Of a stretch of DNA of 64,000 nt, positions 9,498-19,753 are shown in pieces (position 1 is the first letter of the stretch; the number at the start of each line of letters is the position of its first letter). Source of the DNA: Bacillus pumilus (GTDB lineage Bacteria > Bacillota > Bacilli > Bacillales > Bacillaceae). A program made the position numbers and the translations under genes. Under the pieces are notes generated by a model that ran no database searches, was not told where the DNA came from, and saw only the letters and a list, made by a program, of their open reading frames with translations. The stretch is taken from the NCBI RefSeq assembly GCF_038738535.1, contig NZ_CP046128.1, forward strand, positions 2,480,001 through 2,544,000, read 5' to 3'.

Positions 9498-9537
9498 AAC
9501 GAAAGCTTAACAAGAGGACAATTTAAAATTTCGACAA
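9498..9537 (-). promoter_or_regulatory. Possible PhoP-box array upstream of phoP
   Basis: On the minus strand hexamers TTGTCG, TTAAAT, TCTTGT and TTTCGT are each separated by 5 bp. This spacing is that of PhoP boxes (TT[ATC]ACA with 4-6 bp gaps), but each unit matches only partly. Proposed on spacing and position. Confidence 0.3.
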
Positions 9538-9553
9538 GATTTGTTTTGTAAAC

Positions 9554-9590
9554 AAAAAGAAGACTCCTCATGAGAGAAGCCTTCTTTTTT
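9554..9590 (-). terminator. Terminator of the citZ-icd-mdh operon
   Basis: Stem formed by AGAAGGCTTCTC and GAGGAGTCTTCT with a short loop, followed by UUUUUG on the minus strand, 8 bp after mdh. The plus strand also ends in a T-run, but only minus-strand genes flank it. Confidence 0.85.
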
Positions 9591-9597
9591 ATTCATA

Positions 9598-10536
9598 TTA
9601 AGACAATACTTTCATGACATTCTTAACAGATTCAACAGAACGGTCAAGCTGACTTCTTTCTTCTTCTGTCAGCTCAAGCTCGATGATCTTCTCAAGACCG
9701 TTGCCACCTACGATTGTTGGTACACCTAGGTAAATGCCTTCGTAGCCATATTCACCTTCAAGGTAAGCAATCGTCGGCATGACGCGGCGCTGATCTTTAA
9801 GGATCGCCTCAACCATTTCGACTAGTGAAGCAGCAGGAGCATAATATGCACTACCGTTACCTAATAGGTTCACGATTTCGCCGCCGCCTTTTCTTGTTCT
9901 TTCAACAATTGCATCAATTCGATCTTTTGGAATCAATGTTTCAAGCGGGATACCGCCTGCATAAGAGTAACGAACAAGAGGAACCATGTCATCGCCATGT
10001 CCACCAAGTACAAAGCCCGTCACATCTTTAACAGATAGGTTTAATTCTTGAGCAACAAACGTACGGAAACGTGCTGTATCAAGAATGCCCGATTGTCCAA
10101 TGACTTTTTCTTTTGGTAATCCTGATTCTTTATAAACTGCATACGTCATTGCATCAACAGGGTTTGTTAACACAACAATGATGGCTTCTGGAGAATATTT
10201 AACGATTTCGCGTGTCACACTGCGCATGATTTTTTCATTTGTTGACACGAGATCGTCACGGCTCATTCCCGGCTTTCTTGCAATTCCCGCCGTAATGACC
10301 ACGACATCAGAACCGGCTGTATCTTCGTAGTTAGAAGTTCCTGTAATGTTTGCATCGAAGCCTTGAACAGGACTTGCTTCCAGCATATCAAGTGCTTTCC
10401 CTTTTGTTGGGTTCTCAAGCTGCGGGATATCGACTAATACGACGTCCGCTAATTCTTTTTGAGCCGTTAGAAATGCTGTAGTTGCTCCAGTAAAGCCTGC
10501 TCCGATGACAGATACTTTTTTACGCTTGTTTGCCAT
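9598..10536 (-). CDS. mdh: Malate dehydrogenase
   Basis: A 312-aa NAD-dependent malate dehydrogenase of the LDH-like group, converting malate to oxaloacetate in the TCA cycle. The nucleotide-binding motif [10 protein letters not shown] is at residues 12-21. The substrate arginines are in [10 protein letters not shown] and LDTARFRTF, and the proton-relay histidine is in GGHGDDMVP. It is the third gene after citZ and icd with a 34-bp gap to icd and a terminator downstream, the B. subtilis TCA operon arrangement. Confidence 0.96.
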   Translation of the reverse strand: MANKRKKVSVIGAGFTGATTAFLTAQKELADVVLVDIPQLENPTKGKALDMLEASPVQGFDANITGTSNYEDTAGSDVVVITAGIARKPGMSRDDLVSTNEKIMRSVTREIVKYSPEAIIVVLTNPVDAMTYAVYKESGLPKEKVIGQSGILDTARFRTFVAQELNLSVKDVTGFVLGGHGDDMVPLVRYSYAGGIPLETLIPKDRIDAIVERTRKGGGEIVNLLGNGSAYYAPAASLVEMVEAILKDQRRVMPTIAYLEGEYGYEGIYLGVPTIVGGNGLEKIIELELTEEERSQLDRSVESVKNVMKVLS

Positions 10537-10570
10537 TTCCTTTTTCCCCTTTAACTTTAAAGTTTAAGAA

Positions 10571-11842
10571 TCAAGACAAGTTTTTGATGAGCTCGTCAGC
10601 AAACTCAGAACATTTCACTTCTGTTGCGCCATCCATTAATCTAGCAAAATCGTAAGTGACGACTTTTGATGCAATTGTTTTTTCAACAGATTGAATCACT
10701 AGATCAGCTGCTTCCTGCCAGCCAAGGTGCTCAAGTAAAAGCACGCCTGATAGAAGAACAGAAGATGGATTCACTTTATCAAGACCAGCATATTTAGGTG
10801 CTGTTCCGTGAGTCGCTTCAAAAATAGCGTGTCCTGTTTCGTAGTTGATGTTCGCACCTGGTGCGATACCAATTCCACCAACTTGTGCTGCAAGAGCATC
10901 AGAGATGTAATCTCCGTTTAAGTTCATTGTTGCCACAACATCGAACTCAGCTGGACGAGTTAGGATTTGTTGAAGGAAAATATCTGCAATGCTGTCTTTG
11001 ACAATAATTTTGCCAGCAGCTTCTGCTTCACTTTGCGCTTTGTTTGCCGCATCTTTTCCATCTTGTTCTACAATACGATCATATTGTGCCCATGTAAAGA
11101 CCTTGTCGCCAAACTCTTTTTCAGCCACTTCGTAGCCCCAGTTTTTGAAGGCACCTTCTGTAAATTTCATGATGTTTCCTTTGTGAACAAGCGTCACAGA
11201 CTTACGGCCTTGGTCGATTGCATATTGGATAGCCGCTCTGACAAGGCGAGAAGTTCCTTCTTCAGAAACTGGCTTGATTCCGATACCTGACGTTTCTGGG
11301 AAACGGATTTTGTTTACACCTAATTCATTTTTCAAGAAGTCAATTAACTTCTTCACTTCGTCTGATCCTTTTGCATACTCGATGCCAGCATAGATATCTT
11401 CTGTGTTCTCACGGAAGATGACCATATCTGTGTCTTCTGGACGTTTCACAGGAGACGGTACGCCTTGGAACCAGCGAACTGGACGTAAGCATGTGAATAG
11501 ATCAAGCTCTTGTCTAAGTGCCACGTTTAATGAACGGATTCCTCCGCCGATTGGTGTTGTCAGTGGTCCTTTGATCGCGATTAAGTATTCACGAATGTCT
11601 TCAAGTGTTTGCTCAGGAAGCCATTCTCCAGTTTTATTGTAAGCTTTCTCACCTGCATATACTTCTTTCCAAGTGATTTGCTTTTCACCTTTATATGCTT
11701 TTTCTACAGCTGCTTCAAGTACTCTTGATGCTGCTTTCCAAATGTCAGGACCGATTCCGTCCCCTTCGATAAACGGGATAATTGGATTATTTGGTACATT
11801 CAATACGCCGCCAGTAACTGTAATTTTTTCGCCTTGTGACAA
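10571..11842 (-). CDS. icd: Isocitrate dehydrogenase (NADP)
   Basis: A 423-aa NADP-dependent isocitrate dehydrogenase producing 2-oxoglutarate and CO2. Hallmarks are [14 protein letters not shown] near the N-terminus, the isocitrate-binding stretch [14 protein letters not shown] with its serine and arginines, and [17 protein letters not shown] at the metal/NADP site. The TTG at 11842 with GGGAGG at 8 nt gives SQGEKITV and exactly the usual 423-aa length. The in-frame ATG at 11902 lacks a ribosome site. A hairpin in the citZ-icd gap may affect relative expression. Confidence 0.96.
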   Translation of the reverse strand: MSQGEKITVTGGVLNVPNNPIIPFIEGDGIGPDIWKAASRVLEAAVEKAYKGEKQITWKEVYAGEKAYNKTGEWLPEQTLEDIREYLIAIKGPLTTPIGGGIRSLNVALRQELDLFTCLRPVRWFQGVPSPVKRPEDTDMVIFRENTEDIYAGIEYAKGSDEVKKLIDFLKNELGVNKIRFPETSGIGIKPVSEEGTSRLVRAAIQYAIDQGRKSVTLVHKGNIMKFTEGAFKNWGYEVAEKEFGDKVFTWAQYDRIVEQDGKDAANKAQSEAEAAGKIIVKDSIADIFLQQILTRPAEFDVVATMNLNGDYISDALAAQVGGIGIAPGANINYETGHAIFEATHGTAPKYAGLDKVNPSSVLLSGVLLLEHLGWQEAADLVIQSVEKTIASKVVTYDFARLMDGATEVKCSEFADELIKNLS

Positions 11843-11944
11843 TGATATTACCTCCCAGGTTATGTAGTGAATATTTGAAACTTCTTGGCTTGATGTCTGC
11901 AAGCGAAGAAGTTTTTCACGTGATTCGTTTTTTGTTGATATAGA

Positions 11945-11972
11945 GGCTGATTGGCCTTCCTGAGGATCAGCC
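11945..11972 (-). other. Intercistronic stem-loop between citZ and icd
   Basis: Outer arms GGCTGAT/ATCAGCC with further internal pairing, placed 20 bp after the citZ stop. No U-run follows, so read-through is expected. It may stabilise or process the citZ message. Confidence 0.45.
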
Positions 11973-11991
11973 CCCGCTTATTCTATAAACA

Positions 11992-13110
11992 TTAGTCTCT
12001 TTCACTGATCGGAACAAAGGTTTGAAGATCAGGTCCAATGTAGTCAGCTCTTGGACGGATGAGACGGTTGTTGTCATACTGCTCTAGAATGTGAGCAATC
12101 CATCCAGAGAATCGGCTGATCACGAAAATTGGTGTAAATAAGTCATGATCAATCCCAAGACTGTGATATACAGATGCAGAATAAAAATCAACATTTGGTG
12201 GAAGATTTTTCTCTGATGTCACGATTTCCTCTGCGCGAACAGACATTTCATACCATTTCGGCTCGCCAGTGAGGTTTGTTAAACGCTGGCTCATTTCTTT
12301 TAGATGCTTTGCACGCGGGTCACCTTGACGGTATACGCGGTGGCCAAAGCCCATAATTTTTTCTTTCTTCTCTAGCTTACCATGAATATAGGAATCTACG
12401 TTTTCAACTTCGCCAATTTCTGAAAGCATCTTCATCACGCCTTCGTTGGCTCCGCCATGAAGTGGCCCTTTCAGCGCACCGATAGCCGCTGTTACACCAG
12501 AGTAGATATCTGATAGTGTAGCAACACATACACGTGCTGTAAATGTCGATGCGTTTAATTCATGATCCGCATGTAGAATGAGTGCCTTATCAATTGCCTC
12601 AATTTCTACTGGTGACGGCTCTTCGCCATTTAGCATATACAAGAAGTTCGCAGCATAGCTGTATTCTTCTTTTGGCTGTACAGGCTCAAGTCCCTTTCGA
12701 ATGCGTGAAAACGTAGCGACTAGTCCAGAAATTTTCGCCTGTAAACGAATGGCTTTTCTGTAATTCGCTTCTTTGTCCATAATCTCTGATTCGTCATCGA
12801 GTAAACCTAGTAAGGATACCGCTGTACGAATCGCAGACATTGGATGAACCCCGTCCAGCGAATACGATTTAAAGTGCTCAATGATTTCTTGCGGAATGTG
12901 AGCATTTTCATTGAGCTGCTGTTTTAACTCACTCAGCTCTTGCTCATTCGGCAGCTTTAAGTGCCATAACAGGTAGACAATTTCTTCGAATGTAGCTTTT
13001 TCAGTTAAATCATCGATATTGTACCCTACATAAGTAAGAGTATCATCAATAATTGAGCTTACGGATGAAGTTGTTGCCACAATACCTTCAAGACCTCTTG
13101 TTGCTGTCAT
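11992..13110 (-). CDS. citZ: Citrate synthase
   Basis: A 372-aa Gram-positive type citrate synthase condensing acetyl-CoA and oxaloacetate. The catalytic region includes GPLHGGANEGV, MGFGHRVYRQGDPRA with the active-site His, and VDFYSASVYHSLGI with the catalytic Asp. The ATG at 13110 has GGGGAG at 8 nt and gives the family length; a TTG six bases upstream is too close to the ribosome site. First gene of citZ-icd-mdh. The 188-bp leader contains two cre-like sites downstream of a good promoter, matching CcpA/CcpC-controlled citZ in B. subtilis. Confidence 0.96.
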   Translation of the reverse strand: MTATRGLEGIVATTSSVSSIIDDTLTYVGYNIDDLTEKATFEEIVYLLWHLKLPNEQELSELKQQLNENAHIPQEIIEHFKSYSLDGVHPMSAIRTAVSLLGLLDDESEIMDKEANYRKAIRLQAKISGLVATFSRIRKGLEPVQPKEEYSYAANFLYMLNGEEPSPVEIEAIDKALILHADHELNASTFTARVCVATLSDIYSGVTAAIGALKGPLHGGANEGVMKMLSEIGEVENVDSYIHGKLEKKEKIMGFGHRVYRQGDPRAKHLKEMSQRLTNLTGEPKWYEMSVRAEEIVTSEKNLPPNVDFYSASVYHSLGIDHDLFTPIFVISRFSGWIAHILEQYDNNRLIRPRADYIGPDLQTFVPISERD

Positions 13111-13164
13111 GTTCAATCTCCCCTTTTTAAAAAGATTCCCCTTCGTTGCAGAATTCTCGCTTTT

Positions 13165-13178
13165 TGAAAGCGCTATCC
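13165..13178 (-). promoter_or_regulatory. cre-like site 2 in citZ leader
   Basis: TGAAAGCGCTATCC read on the plus strand matches 13 of 14 positions of the CcpA consensus TGWAANCGNTNWCA. It lies within the transcribed leader of citZ. A nearby AGCGCT core at 13238-13243 is similar but poorer. Confidence 0.5.
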
Positions 13179-13206
13179 AATCCGAATAAGACGGCAGGTT
13201 CAGAAA

Positions 13207-13220
13207 AGAAAATGCTTACA
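13207..13220 (-). promoter_or_regulatory. cre-like site 1 in citZ leader
   Basis: Minus strand TGTAAGCATTTTCT matches 12 of 14 positions of the cre consensus. It starts about 75 bp downstream of the -10, a roadblock position like that known for CcpA on B. subtilis citZ. Confidence 0.6.
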
Positions 13221-13296
13221 TTTACCTATACGGTTAGAGCGCTTTTAGCCTCATATCTCTTGTGTGATCAATGAGTTCAAAATTAAGCCTATTCCC

Positions 13297-13325
13297 ATTA
13301 TAAACAATAATCAGACATTTGTTAA
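13297..13325 (-). promoter_or_regulatory. citZ operon sigma-A promoter
   Basis: Minus strand TTAACA (13320-13325), 17 bp, perfect TATAAT (13297-13302). The 13111-13485 gene-free stretch holds this promoter, the leader with two cre-like sites, AT-rich spacer and the ytwI terminator. Nothing in it looks like a gene. Confidence 0.75.
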
Positions 13326-13446
13326 ATGTTTAACTATAATTTTTTTTGATATTTTTTTTTCCAGTCTTCCATATAAGGCATGGAATAAAGGGATTTTGCT
13401 TCTTTTATTATATTTAATTATGTTTTTTTGCAAAAGCTCACGCAAG

Positions 13447-13485
13447 AAAAAAATAAAAAAGAAAGTGGCATGAACCACTCTCTTT
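13447..13485 (-). terminator. Terminator of ytwI
   Basis: Minus-strand stem GAGAGTGG/CCACTTTC around loop TTCATG, followed by a long U-rich tract, directly after the ytwI stop. Confidence 0.8.
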
Positions 13486-13950
13486 TCAACCGCTGAAAAA
13501 TTTCACAGCCTGCATCGCCAAATAAGCAATTCCTGCTCCGATCAGCGGACCGACAGCTACACCTTTAAATAAGCTGACTGCCAAAATTGTCCCGAACACA
13601 AGCGCTGCCGTGATATGCGGATCATTTTCGAGTAGCACAATACCGTTTTTTGCGATTAATGCTACTAATATACCCGCCCCAAGTGCAATCCAAGCATAAG
13701 AAGATTTCATGGCTTCTCCAAGCTGCTTAAATCCAATGTCACCTGTTGCAATAGGAACAAGCACAGCAATTGTAATGACGGTGACACCCCAATTGATGCC
13801 TTTTGATTGGAGAACCGGGAAAATTTTTTGATCCAAACCAATCAGCTTAATCGCAATCAGCACAGAAACCGCTAAAATTAATGAATTGTTCTTTGCAATA
13901 AGTGCAATAACGAGTAAAAGAACCAAAAATAAATTTGCTTGAGTAAACAT
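13486..13950 (-). CDS. ytwI: DUF441 family membrane protein YtwI
   Basis: A 154-aa integral membrane protein with about four hydrophobic segments and glycine-rich turns such as GVAVGPLIGAGIAYL near the C-terminus, characteristic of the DUF441 family. Function is unknown. AGGAAGG lies just upstream of the ATG. It is monocistronic with its own terminator and is divergent from ytvI, as in B. subtilis. Confidence 0.8.
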   Translation of the reverse strand: MFTQANLFLVLLLVIALIAKNNSLILAVSVLIAIKLIGLDQKIFPVLQSKGINWGVTVITIAVLVPIATGDIGFKQLGEAMKSSYAWIALGAGILVALIAKNGIVLLENDPHITAALVFGTILAVSLFKGVAVGPLIGAGIAYLAMQAVKFFSG

Positions 13951-14050
13951 ACGCCGCCCCTTCCTTTCTTTTTATTGCGACCTTTTCATATTACTAATCT
14001 TTTTGAATAAAATGAAGTATCGGACATGCTTGTTTTTTGGAGGGGATTGT

Positions 14051-15169
14051 GTGAATCACACCTATATGGCCATTTTTCTGCGAAGTTTGATGATGATCAG
14101 CATTGCTGTATTTGCGGTTGTCTTTTTATATCAGTCTTTTCCTTTTTTATATCCTTTTTGGATTGCACTTATTGTATCCTGCCTGATTCATCCTGCCGTA
14201 TGCAAAATAGAAGAGATCACCGGAATGCCGAGAGGAATTGTAGTAGTCATTGTACTATTGCTCTTTTTAGTGGCAGCAGCCGGTTTCATCACACTCTTAG
14301 TAGCAGAAATTATTTCAGGAAGTGCTTATTTAGCAAAGGTTCTGCCTGGACACCTTGATCAAATGATTGGTATTGTCGAACGGTTTTTTACAGATAAGAT
14401 TCTGCCTTTGTACCATGATGTCACCGCCCAATTTAATACGCTTCAAGCAGGTCAAAAGGAATCGATTTTAGGACAAATCCAAGCGCTAGGCGATGAAGCT
14501 GCCGCAAAAATAGGGACTTTTCTTTCAAAAACGCTCGAGCTTATCCCGGCTTTTTTAGGTCTTTTGCCTGATGCAGCCGCAACCCTTTTGTTTTCTGCAC
14601 TGGCGACTTTTTTTATCACGAAAGATTGGTTTACGTTAAAAAAATATGGCTCTCGTATCTTTCCCGCAAAATGGAGGCAGCATACACGCGCCATTTTATC
14701 TGAAATCAAAAAAGCCATTACCGGTTTTATGAAGGCGCAGCTTCTGCTTGTTGCTATGACCATCGGCCTCGTCGTCATTGGGCTGATCATCTTAAAAGTC
14801 GAGCATGCCTTTGTCATTGCTTTATGTATTGGGTTTGTCGATTTACTTCCTTATATCGGGAGCGGTACTGTTTTTCTGCCTTGGATCATTTACTCCGCTA
14901 TGACAGGAAACCTTTCACTCGCTATCGGGCTCGGCATTTTGTATATTGTCGTGCTCATTCAAAGACAAATTTCAGAGCCAAAAGTCTTAAGCAAGTCCAT
15001 TGGGCTTAATCCTTTAGCAACGCTTGTGGCATTATTTGTCGGGTTAAAATGCTTTGGTTTTCTTGGACTTGTCATTGGTCCTGCTTCCCTTGTCGTGTGG
15101 CAGGCATTTCGTAATGCAGGTGTTTTTAGAGATATCTATCAATACATTCGGTACGGCATGCAAAAGTAA
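14051..15169 (+). CDS. ytvI: AI-2E family transporter YtvI
   Basis: A 372-aa polytopic protein of the AI-2E transporter/PurR-regulated permease (TIGR02872, YtvI) family. Paired hydrophobic segments lie at the N-terminus, followed by a soluble central region (~100-190). A C-terminal membrane bundle contains VDLLPYIGSG and RQISEPKVLSKSIGLNPL, both family signatures. The upstream ATG at 14003 lacks a ribosome site, whereas the GTG at 14051 has GGAGGGG at 5 nt and gives the usual length. The actual substrate is unknown for this branch. It converges on fxsA with a shared terminator. Confidence 0.87.
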   Translation: MNHTYMAIFLRSLMMISIAVFAVVFLYQSFPFLYPFWIALIVSCLIHPAVCKIEEITGMPRGIVVVIVLLLFLVAAAGFITLLVAEIISGSAYLAKVLPGHLDQMIGIVERFFTDKILPLYHDVTAQFNTLQAGQKESILGQIQALGDEAAAKIGTFLSKTLELIPAFLGLLPDAAATLLFSALATFFITKDWFTLKKYGSRIFPAKWRQHTRAILSEIKKAITGFMKAQLLLVAMTIGLVVIGLIILKVEHAFVIALCIGFVDLLPYIGSGTVFLPWIIYSAMTGNLSLAIGLGILYIVVLIQRQISEPKVLSKSIGLNPLATLVALFVGLKCFGFLGLVIGPASLVVWQAFRNAGVFRDIYQYIRYGMQK

Positions 15170-15196
15170 AAGAGACCTTGAGCTCAAGGTCTCTTT
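15169..15196. terminator. Shared bidirectional terminator between ytvI and fxsA
   Basis: A perfect 28-bp palindrome (arms begin AAAGAGACC). It contains the last base of the ytvI stop codon and two bases of the fxsA stop codon. Strong hairpin on both strands with short U-rich ends; an economical convergent terminator. Confidence 0.85.
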
Positions 15197-15584
15197 AGCG
15201 AATAATCGTATAGCGATTGCGATTAGACATGTTTCTAAGCCAGCGTTCAAAGAGCGGCTTGATTTGCTTTCTCGTCATCGGAATGAGTAGCAGCGCACCA
15301 ATGATATCCGATAAGAAGCCGGGAATGAGCAGCAGCAGGCCGCCAATCAGAATGCAAAAACCATCGACAATCGTTACCCCTGGCATTTTGCCATATTGTA
15401 AATCTCTCTGCACTTTTTGAAAAGCTTCGATTCCTTGCTTTCTTGCAAAATAAGCACCTAGTGCACTCGTGAGTACGATCATCAGCATCGTTGGCAAAAT
15501 GCCAATGATTTTACTTGATATTAAAAACAAACTGATTTCCAATGCAGGGAACAGAATCAATAATAGTAGCAAATATTTTTTCAA
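15195..15584 (-). CDS. fxsA: FxsA family membrane protein
   Basis: A ~129-aa small membrane protein with about four hydrophobic segments and the FxsA hallmark FPALEISLFL at the N-terminus. Overexpression of the E. coli homologue alleviates phage T7 exclusion by the F plasmid; the native role is unclear. A GTG at 15593 has no ribosome site. The TTG at 15584 has AGGTG at 6 nt and aligns better with family N-termini, so I prefer it. It follows the pyk unit, as B. subtilis ytzA does. Confidence 0.8.
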   Translation of the reverse strand: MKKYLLLLLILFPALEISLFLISSKIIGILPTMLMIVLTSALGAYFARKQGIEAFQKVQRDLQYGKMPGVTIVDGFCILIGGLLLLIPGFLSDIIGALLLIPMTRKQIKPLFERWLRNMSNRNRYTIIR

Positions 15585-15642
15585 CCATATCACCTCATGG
15601 GGTATCTTTCATCGAAAGCTGTTTTACTTTTTTTAGTGTAAC

Positions 15643-15676
15643 ATAAAAAAAGAGAGGAGTCAGATAACTCCCCTCG
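15643..15676 (-). terminator. Terminator of pfkA-pyk
   Basis: Minus-strand stem GAGGGGAG/CTCCTCTC (one G-U pair) followed by seven U, just after pyk. Confidence 0.8.
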
Positions 15677-15686
15677 TGTGTATGAT

Positions 15687-17447
15687 TTAAAGGACGCTTG
15701 CACGGCCTTTGTAGATCGCTCCGCGTGCCGGATCTACTGTGATCTCTTCGCCTTCTTTTAGCAGTGTTGTTGCGCTGTCAAGACCCACAATCACTGGAAT
15801 ACCAAGGCTGAGTCCAACGACTGCTGCATGGCTTGTTAAGCCGCCTTCTTCAGTGATCAAGGCAGATGCTTTTTCTAAAGCACCCATCATATCACGGTCT
15901 GTACAGTTTGCGACAAGAATCGCCCCATCGTACATTTTTTCGTCTGCTTCTTTTCCGCTTTGTGCAATGACAACCGGTCCAAATGCAGATTTACGGCCAA
16001 TTCCTTGACCTTTCGCAATGATGTCACCAACAACATATACTTTCATTAAGTTCGTTGTACCTGTTTCACCAACTGGCACACCAGCTGTAATGACGATTAA
16101 ATCGCCATGTCTCACATAGCCCGTTTCAATCGACTTCTCGACTGCATTCTCAAGCATTTCATCAGTAGACGTCGTTTTTGATCCGCTCTTTGCAAATACA
16201 CCGAATACGAGAGACAGCTTTCTTGCTACTGATTCGTTTGCTGTGACCGCTACGATTGGTGCTTTTGGTCTATATTTTGAAATCATTCTCGCAGTATGAC
16301 CGCTTTCCGTAGGTGTCACAATCGCTGCCACGTCAAGCTTCATCGCTGTATGTGCAACAGATTGACCGATGGCATCTGTAATGCTGACTTCTACTTCTTC
16401 GCTTCTGCGAGAAAGAATTGCTTTATAGTTGAGTGCATCTTCTGAACGTGATGCAATGTTATGCATCGTTTGTACAGCTTCCACTGGATATGTTCCTGCT
16501 GCTGTTTCACCAGAAAGCATAATCGCATCTGTGCCATCAAAAATGGCATTTGCCACGTCACTTGCTTCCGCACGAGTTGGACGAGGATTACGCTGCATGC
16601 TATCAAGCATTTGGGTAGCTGTGATGACAGGTTTGCCTAAACGATTGCATTTTTTGATCAGCATTTTTTGAACAAGCGGTACTTCTTCTGCCGGGATCTC
16701 TACACCAAGATCTCCACGCGCAACCATCAAACCATCTGATACCTCAAGGATTTCATCGATGTTATCAACACCCTCTTGGTTTTCAATCTTAGGAATGATT
16801 TGAATGTCAGCCGCATTATTCTTTTCAAGAAGCTCACGAATTTCAAGCACATCAGAAGCTCGTCTAACAAAAGAAGCAGCGATGAAATCGACGCCTTGTT
16901 CAATTCCGAACAGAATATCATTGGCATCCTTTTCTGTAATACCTGGCAGGTTCACACTTACACCTGGTACGTTTACACCTTTTTTGTTTTTGAGCGTGCC
17001 TGTATTCATGACCTTTGTGACGATTTCTTTGCGGTCCATGTTAATTTCTTTCACTTCTAAACCAATAAGACCATCATCTAATAGAATCGTTGAGCCCACT
17101 TCTACATCATCAATTAAATCTTCATACGTCACACTAATTTTTTCCGTATTTCCAACAATGTCTTCCATACTCACGATAAGATCTGCACCAGCGACTAGCT
17201 CAATTGAGCCGTTTTCAACTGTACGTGTACGGATCTCTGGACCTTTTGTATCAAGAAGGATCGCAATGTCCTTGCCTAATGTTTTACCTGCTTTACGAAT
17301 GTTTTCAATGCGTGCACCATGCTCTTCAAAATCTCCATGAGAGAAGTTTAGTCTGGCTACATTCATTCCTGCTTCAATCAATTCAGTCAGCTTTTCAATG
17401 GTTTCACTTGCTGGACCGATTGTACAAACGATTTTTGTCTTTCTCAT
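15687..17447 (-). CDS. pyk: Pyruvate kinase with C-terminal PEP-utiliser domain
   Basis: A 586-aa Bacillus-type pyruvate kinase making pyruvate and ATP from PEP and ADP. The N-terminal barrel starts [11 protein letters not shown]. The active-site segment [13 protein letters not shown] contains the catalytic Lys, followed by [11 protein letters not shown] and ATQMLDSM. The extra C-terminal domain (~480-586) has the PEP-utiliser motif [19 protein letters not shown], found in Bacillus but not E. coli enzymes. It lies 27 bp after pfkA in the glycolytic pfkA-pyk operon. Confidence 0.97.
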   Translation of the reverse strand: MRKTKIVCTIGPASETIEKLTELIEAGMNVARLNFSHGDFEEHGARIENIRKAGKTLGKDIAILLDTKGPEIRTRTVENGSIELVAGADLIVSMEDIVGNTEKISVTYEDLIDDVEVGSTILLDDGLIGLEVKEINMDRKEIVTKVMNTGTLKNKKGVNVPGVSVNLPGITEKDANDILFGIEQGVDFIAASFVRRASDVLEIRELLEKNNAADIQIIPKIENQEGVDNIDEILEVSDGLMVARGDLGVEIPAEEVPLVQKMLIKKCNRLGKPVITATQMLDSMQRNPRPTRAEASDVANAIFDGTDAIMLSGETAAGTYPVEAVQTMHNIASRSEDALNYKAILSRRSEEVEVSITDAIGQSVAHTAMKLDVAAIVTPTESGHTARMISKYRPKAPIVAVTANESVARKLSLVFGVFAKSGSKTTSTDEMLENAVEKSIETGYVRHGDLIVITAGVPVGETGTTNLMKVYVVGDIIAKGQGIGRKSAFGPVVIAQSGKEADEKMYDGAILVANCTDRDMMGALEKASALITEEGGLTSHAAVVGLSLGIPVIVGLDSATTLLKEGEEITVDPARGAIYKGRASVL

Positions 17448-17474
17448 TACTGTTCCTCCTAAGGTCTTCTCGTT

Positions 17475-18494
<1,020 letters not shown>

Positions 18495-18543
18495 TCATGA
18501 GCAAAACCGGATGTTTTCAATACGTATTTCTAAAACCGTACTT

Positions 18544-18572
18544 ATTATACAATTAAATAAACCGTTTTTAAA
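18544..18572 (-). promoter_or_regulatory. pfkA promoter
   Basis: Minus strand perfect -10 TATAAT (18544-18549) with TTTAAA (18567-18572) 17 bp upstream. The whole 18435-18775 gap holds this promoter, a ~100-nt leader, a cre-like motif and the accA terminator. A 264-bp plus-strand open frame there has no ribosome site and is not credible. Confidence 0.6.
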
Positions 18573-18696
18573 CAAAAGTTAAGAAAGTCATGAAAGCAAT
18601 TCTTTCAAAACCGAGGAAGATCGATCCTTCTAAAGCTTATCATATCAAGGTTTTCAGACGTTTCAAATTTTATGAAAACAAAAGAAAATTATTTTC

Positions 18697-18710
18697 AAAT
18701 AGCGCTTACA
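18697..18710 (-). promoter_or_regulatory. cre-like motif upstream of pfkA
   Basis: Minus strand TGTAAGCGCTATTT matches 12 of 14 positions of the CcpA consensus, including the AGCGCT core. It lies ~150 bp upstream of the pfkA -10, unusually far for direct control, so its role is open. Confidence 0.35.
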
Positions 18711-18736
18711 TGAGGACGGTTTTCATGAAAAAGGAT

Positions 18737-18777
18737 GAAAAAAATAAACGCCAGCCAAAAAGGCTGTACGTTTATTT
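18737..18777 (-). terminator. Terminator of accDA
   Basis: Long minus-strand stem with arms AAATAAACG..CAGCC and GGCTG.CGTTTATTT around a 5-nt loop, followed by a U-rich tail. It overlaps the accA stop codon. Confidence 0.85.
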
Positions 18778-19753
18778 AGTTTACCCCAATATATTGATTT
18801 TCAACCGATACTTTCCCGATTGCTTTGTATTTTTGATATCTTTGTTCGACTAGTTCTTCAGGTGTTAGTTTGAGCAAAGATGTAAGTGACTGTTTTAATG
18901 TTTTTTTAATGTAGGCTGCTTGTTGTTTCACGTCTCGATGTGCTCCACCTTGCACTTCTTTAATAACATCATCTATAATATCTAATTCTTTTAGGTCTGG
19001 AGCGGTAATTTTCATTGTCTCTGCAGCTTTTTTCGCAAGTGATGAGTCCTTCCAGAGCAGTGCTGCTGCACCTTCAGGTGAAATCACTGAATACGTTGAA
19101 TTCTCTAGCATGTATAGGTGGTTTCCTACGCCTAAGCCTAGTGCGCCGCCACTTCCGCCTTCTCCGATGACAATACAGACAACCGGTACACGAAGTCCTG
19201 CCATTTCGAATAGGTTTTTCGCAATTGCTTCACTTTGTCCGCGTTCTTCAGCTGCTTTCCCAGGATAAGCTCCTTTTGTATCAATAAAGCAAATGATCGG
19301 GCGATTAAATTTATCTGCTTGTTTCATCAAGCGCAGCGCTTTACGGTAGCCTTCTGGATGAGGCATTCCGAAATTACGGCGCAAGTTTTCTTTTGTGTCT
19401 TTTCCGCGCTGATGGCCAATGACTGTGACAGGAAGCCCTTTAAACGTGGCGATTCCTCCAACAATAGCTTCATCATCACCATAGAAACGGTCACCATGAC
19501 ATTCGAAAAAGTTGTCAAACAGCTCTTGAATGTAATCGAGAGTTGTTGGACGCATCGCATGACGAGCAATTTGCACTCTGTCCCACGGCTTTAAATTTGT
19601 ATAAATGTCTGCTTCAAGCTTGCTCAGACGTGTTTCAAGGCGCTCAATTTCTGCACTTAAATCCATTTCTGAGTTTTGTGTGAACTTTTTCAGTTCATCA
19701 ATTTTCGCTCGAAGTTCAATGACAGGTTTTTCAAATTCTAGTTCTCCAGCCAC
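18776..19753 (-). CDS. accA: Acetyl-CoA carboxylase carboxyltransferase alpha subunit
   Basis: A 325-aa subunit that with AccD transfers carboxyl from carboxybiotin to acetyl-CoA for fatty-acid synthesis. An N-terminal coiled-coil-like helix precedes the crotonase-like core with [20 protein letters not shown] and [12 protein letters not shown]. The GTG start at 19753 lies inside accD, which overlaps by 16 bp, so translation is coupled and subunit stoichiometry is kept. A strong terminator follows. Confidence 0.96.
   Translation of the reverse strand: MAGELEFEKPVIELRAKIDELKKFTQNSEMDLSAEIERLETRLSKLEADIYTNLKPWDRVQIARHAMRPTTLDYIQELFDNFFECHGDRFYGDDEAIVGGIATFKGLPVTVIGHQRGKDTKENLRRNFGMPHPEGYRKALRLMKQADKFNRPIICFIDTKGAYPGKAAEERGQSEAIAKNLFEMAGLRVPVVCIVIGEGGSGGALGLGVGNHLYMLENSTYSVISPEGAAALLWKDSSLAKKAAETMKITAPDLKELDIIDDVIKEVQGGAHRDVKQQAAYIKKTLKQSLTSLLKLTPEELVEQRYQKYKAIGKVSVENQYIGVN

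Noticed and set aside
13264-13473. Plus-strand open frame of 69 codons upstream of citZ
   Set aside because: No ribosome site, runs through the citZ promoter and the ytwI terminator in reverse; composition is that of AT-rich spacer.
18590-18853. Plus-strand open frame of 87 codons between accA and pfkA
   Set aside because: Antisense to the accA terminator and 3' end, no ribosome site, Lys/Phe-rich spacer-like translation.
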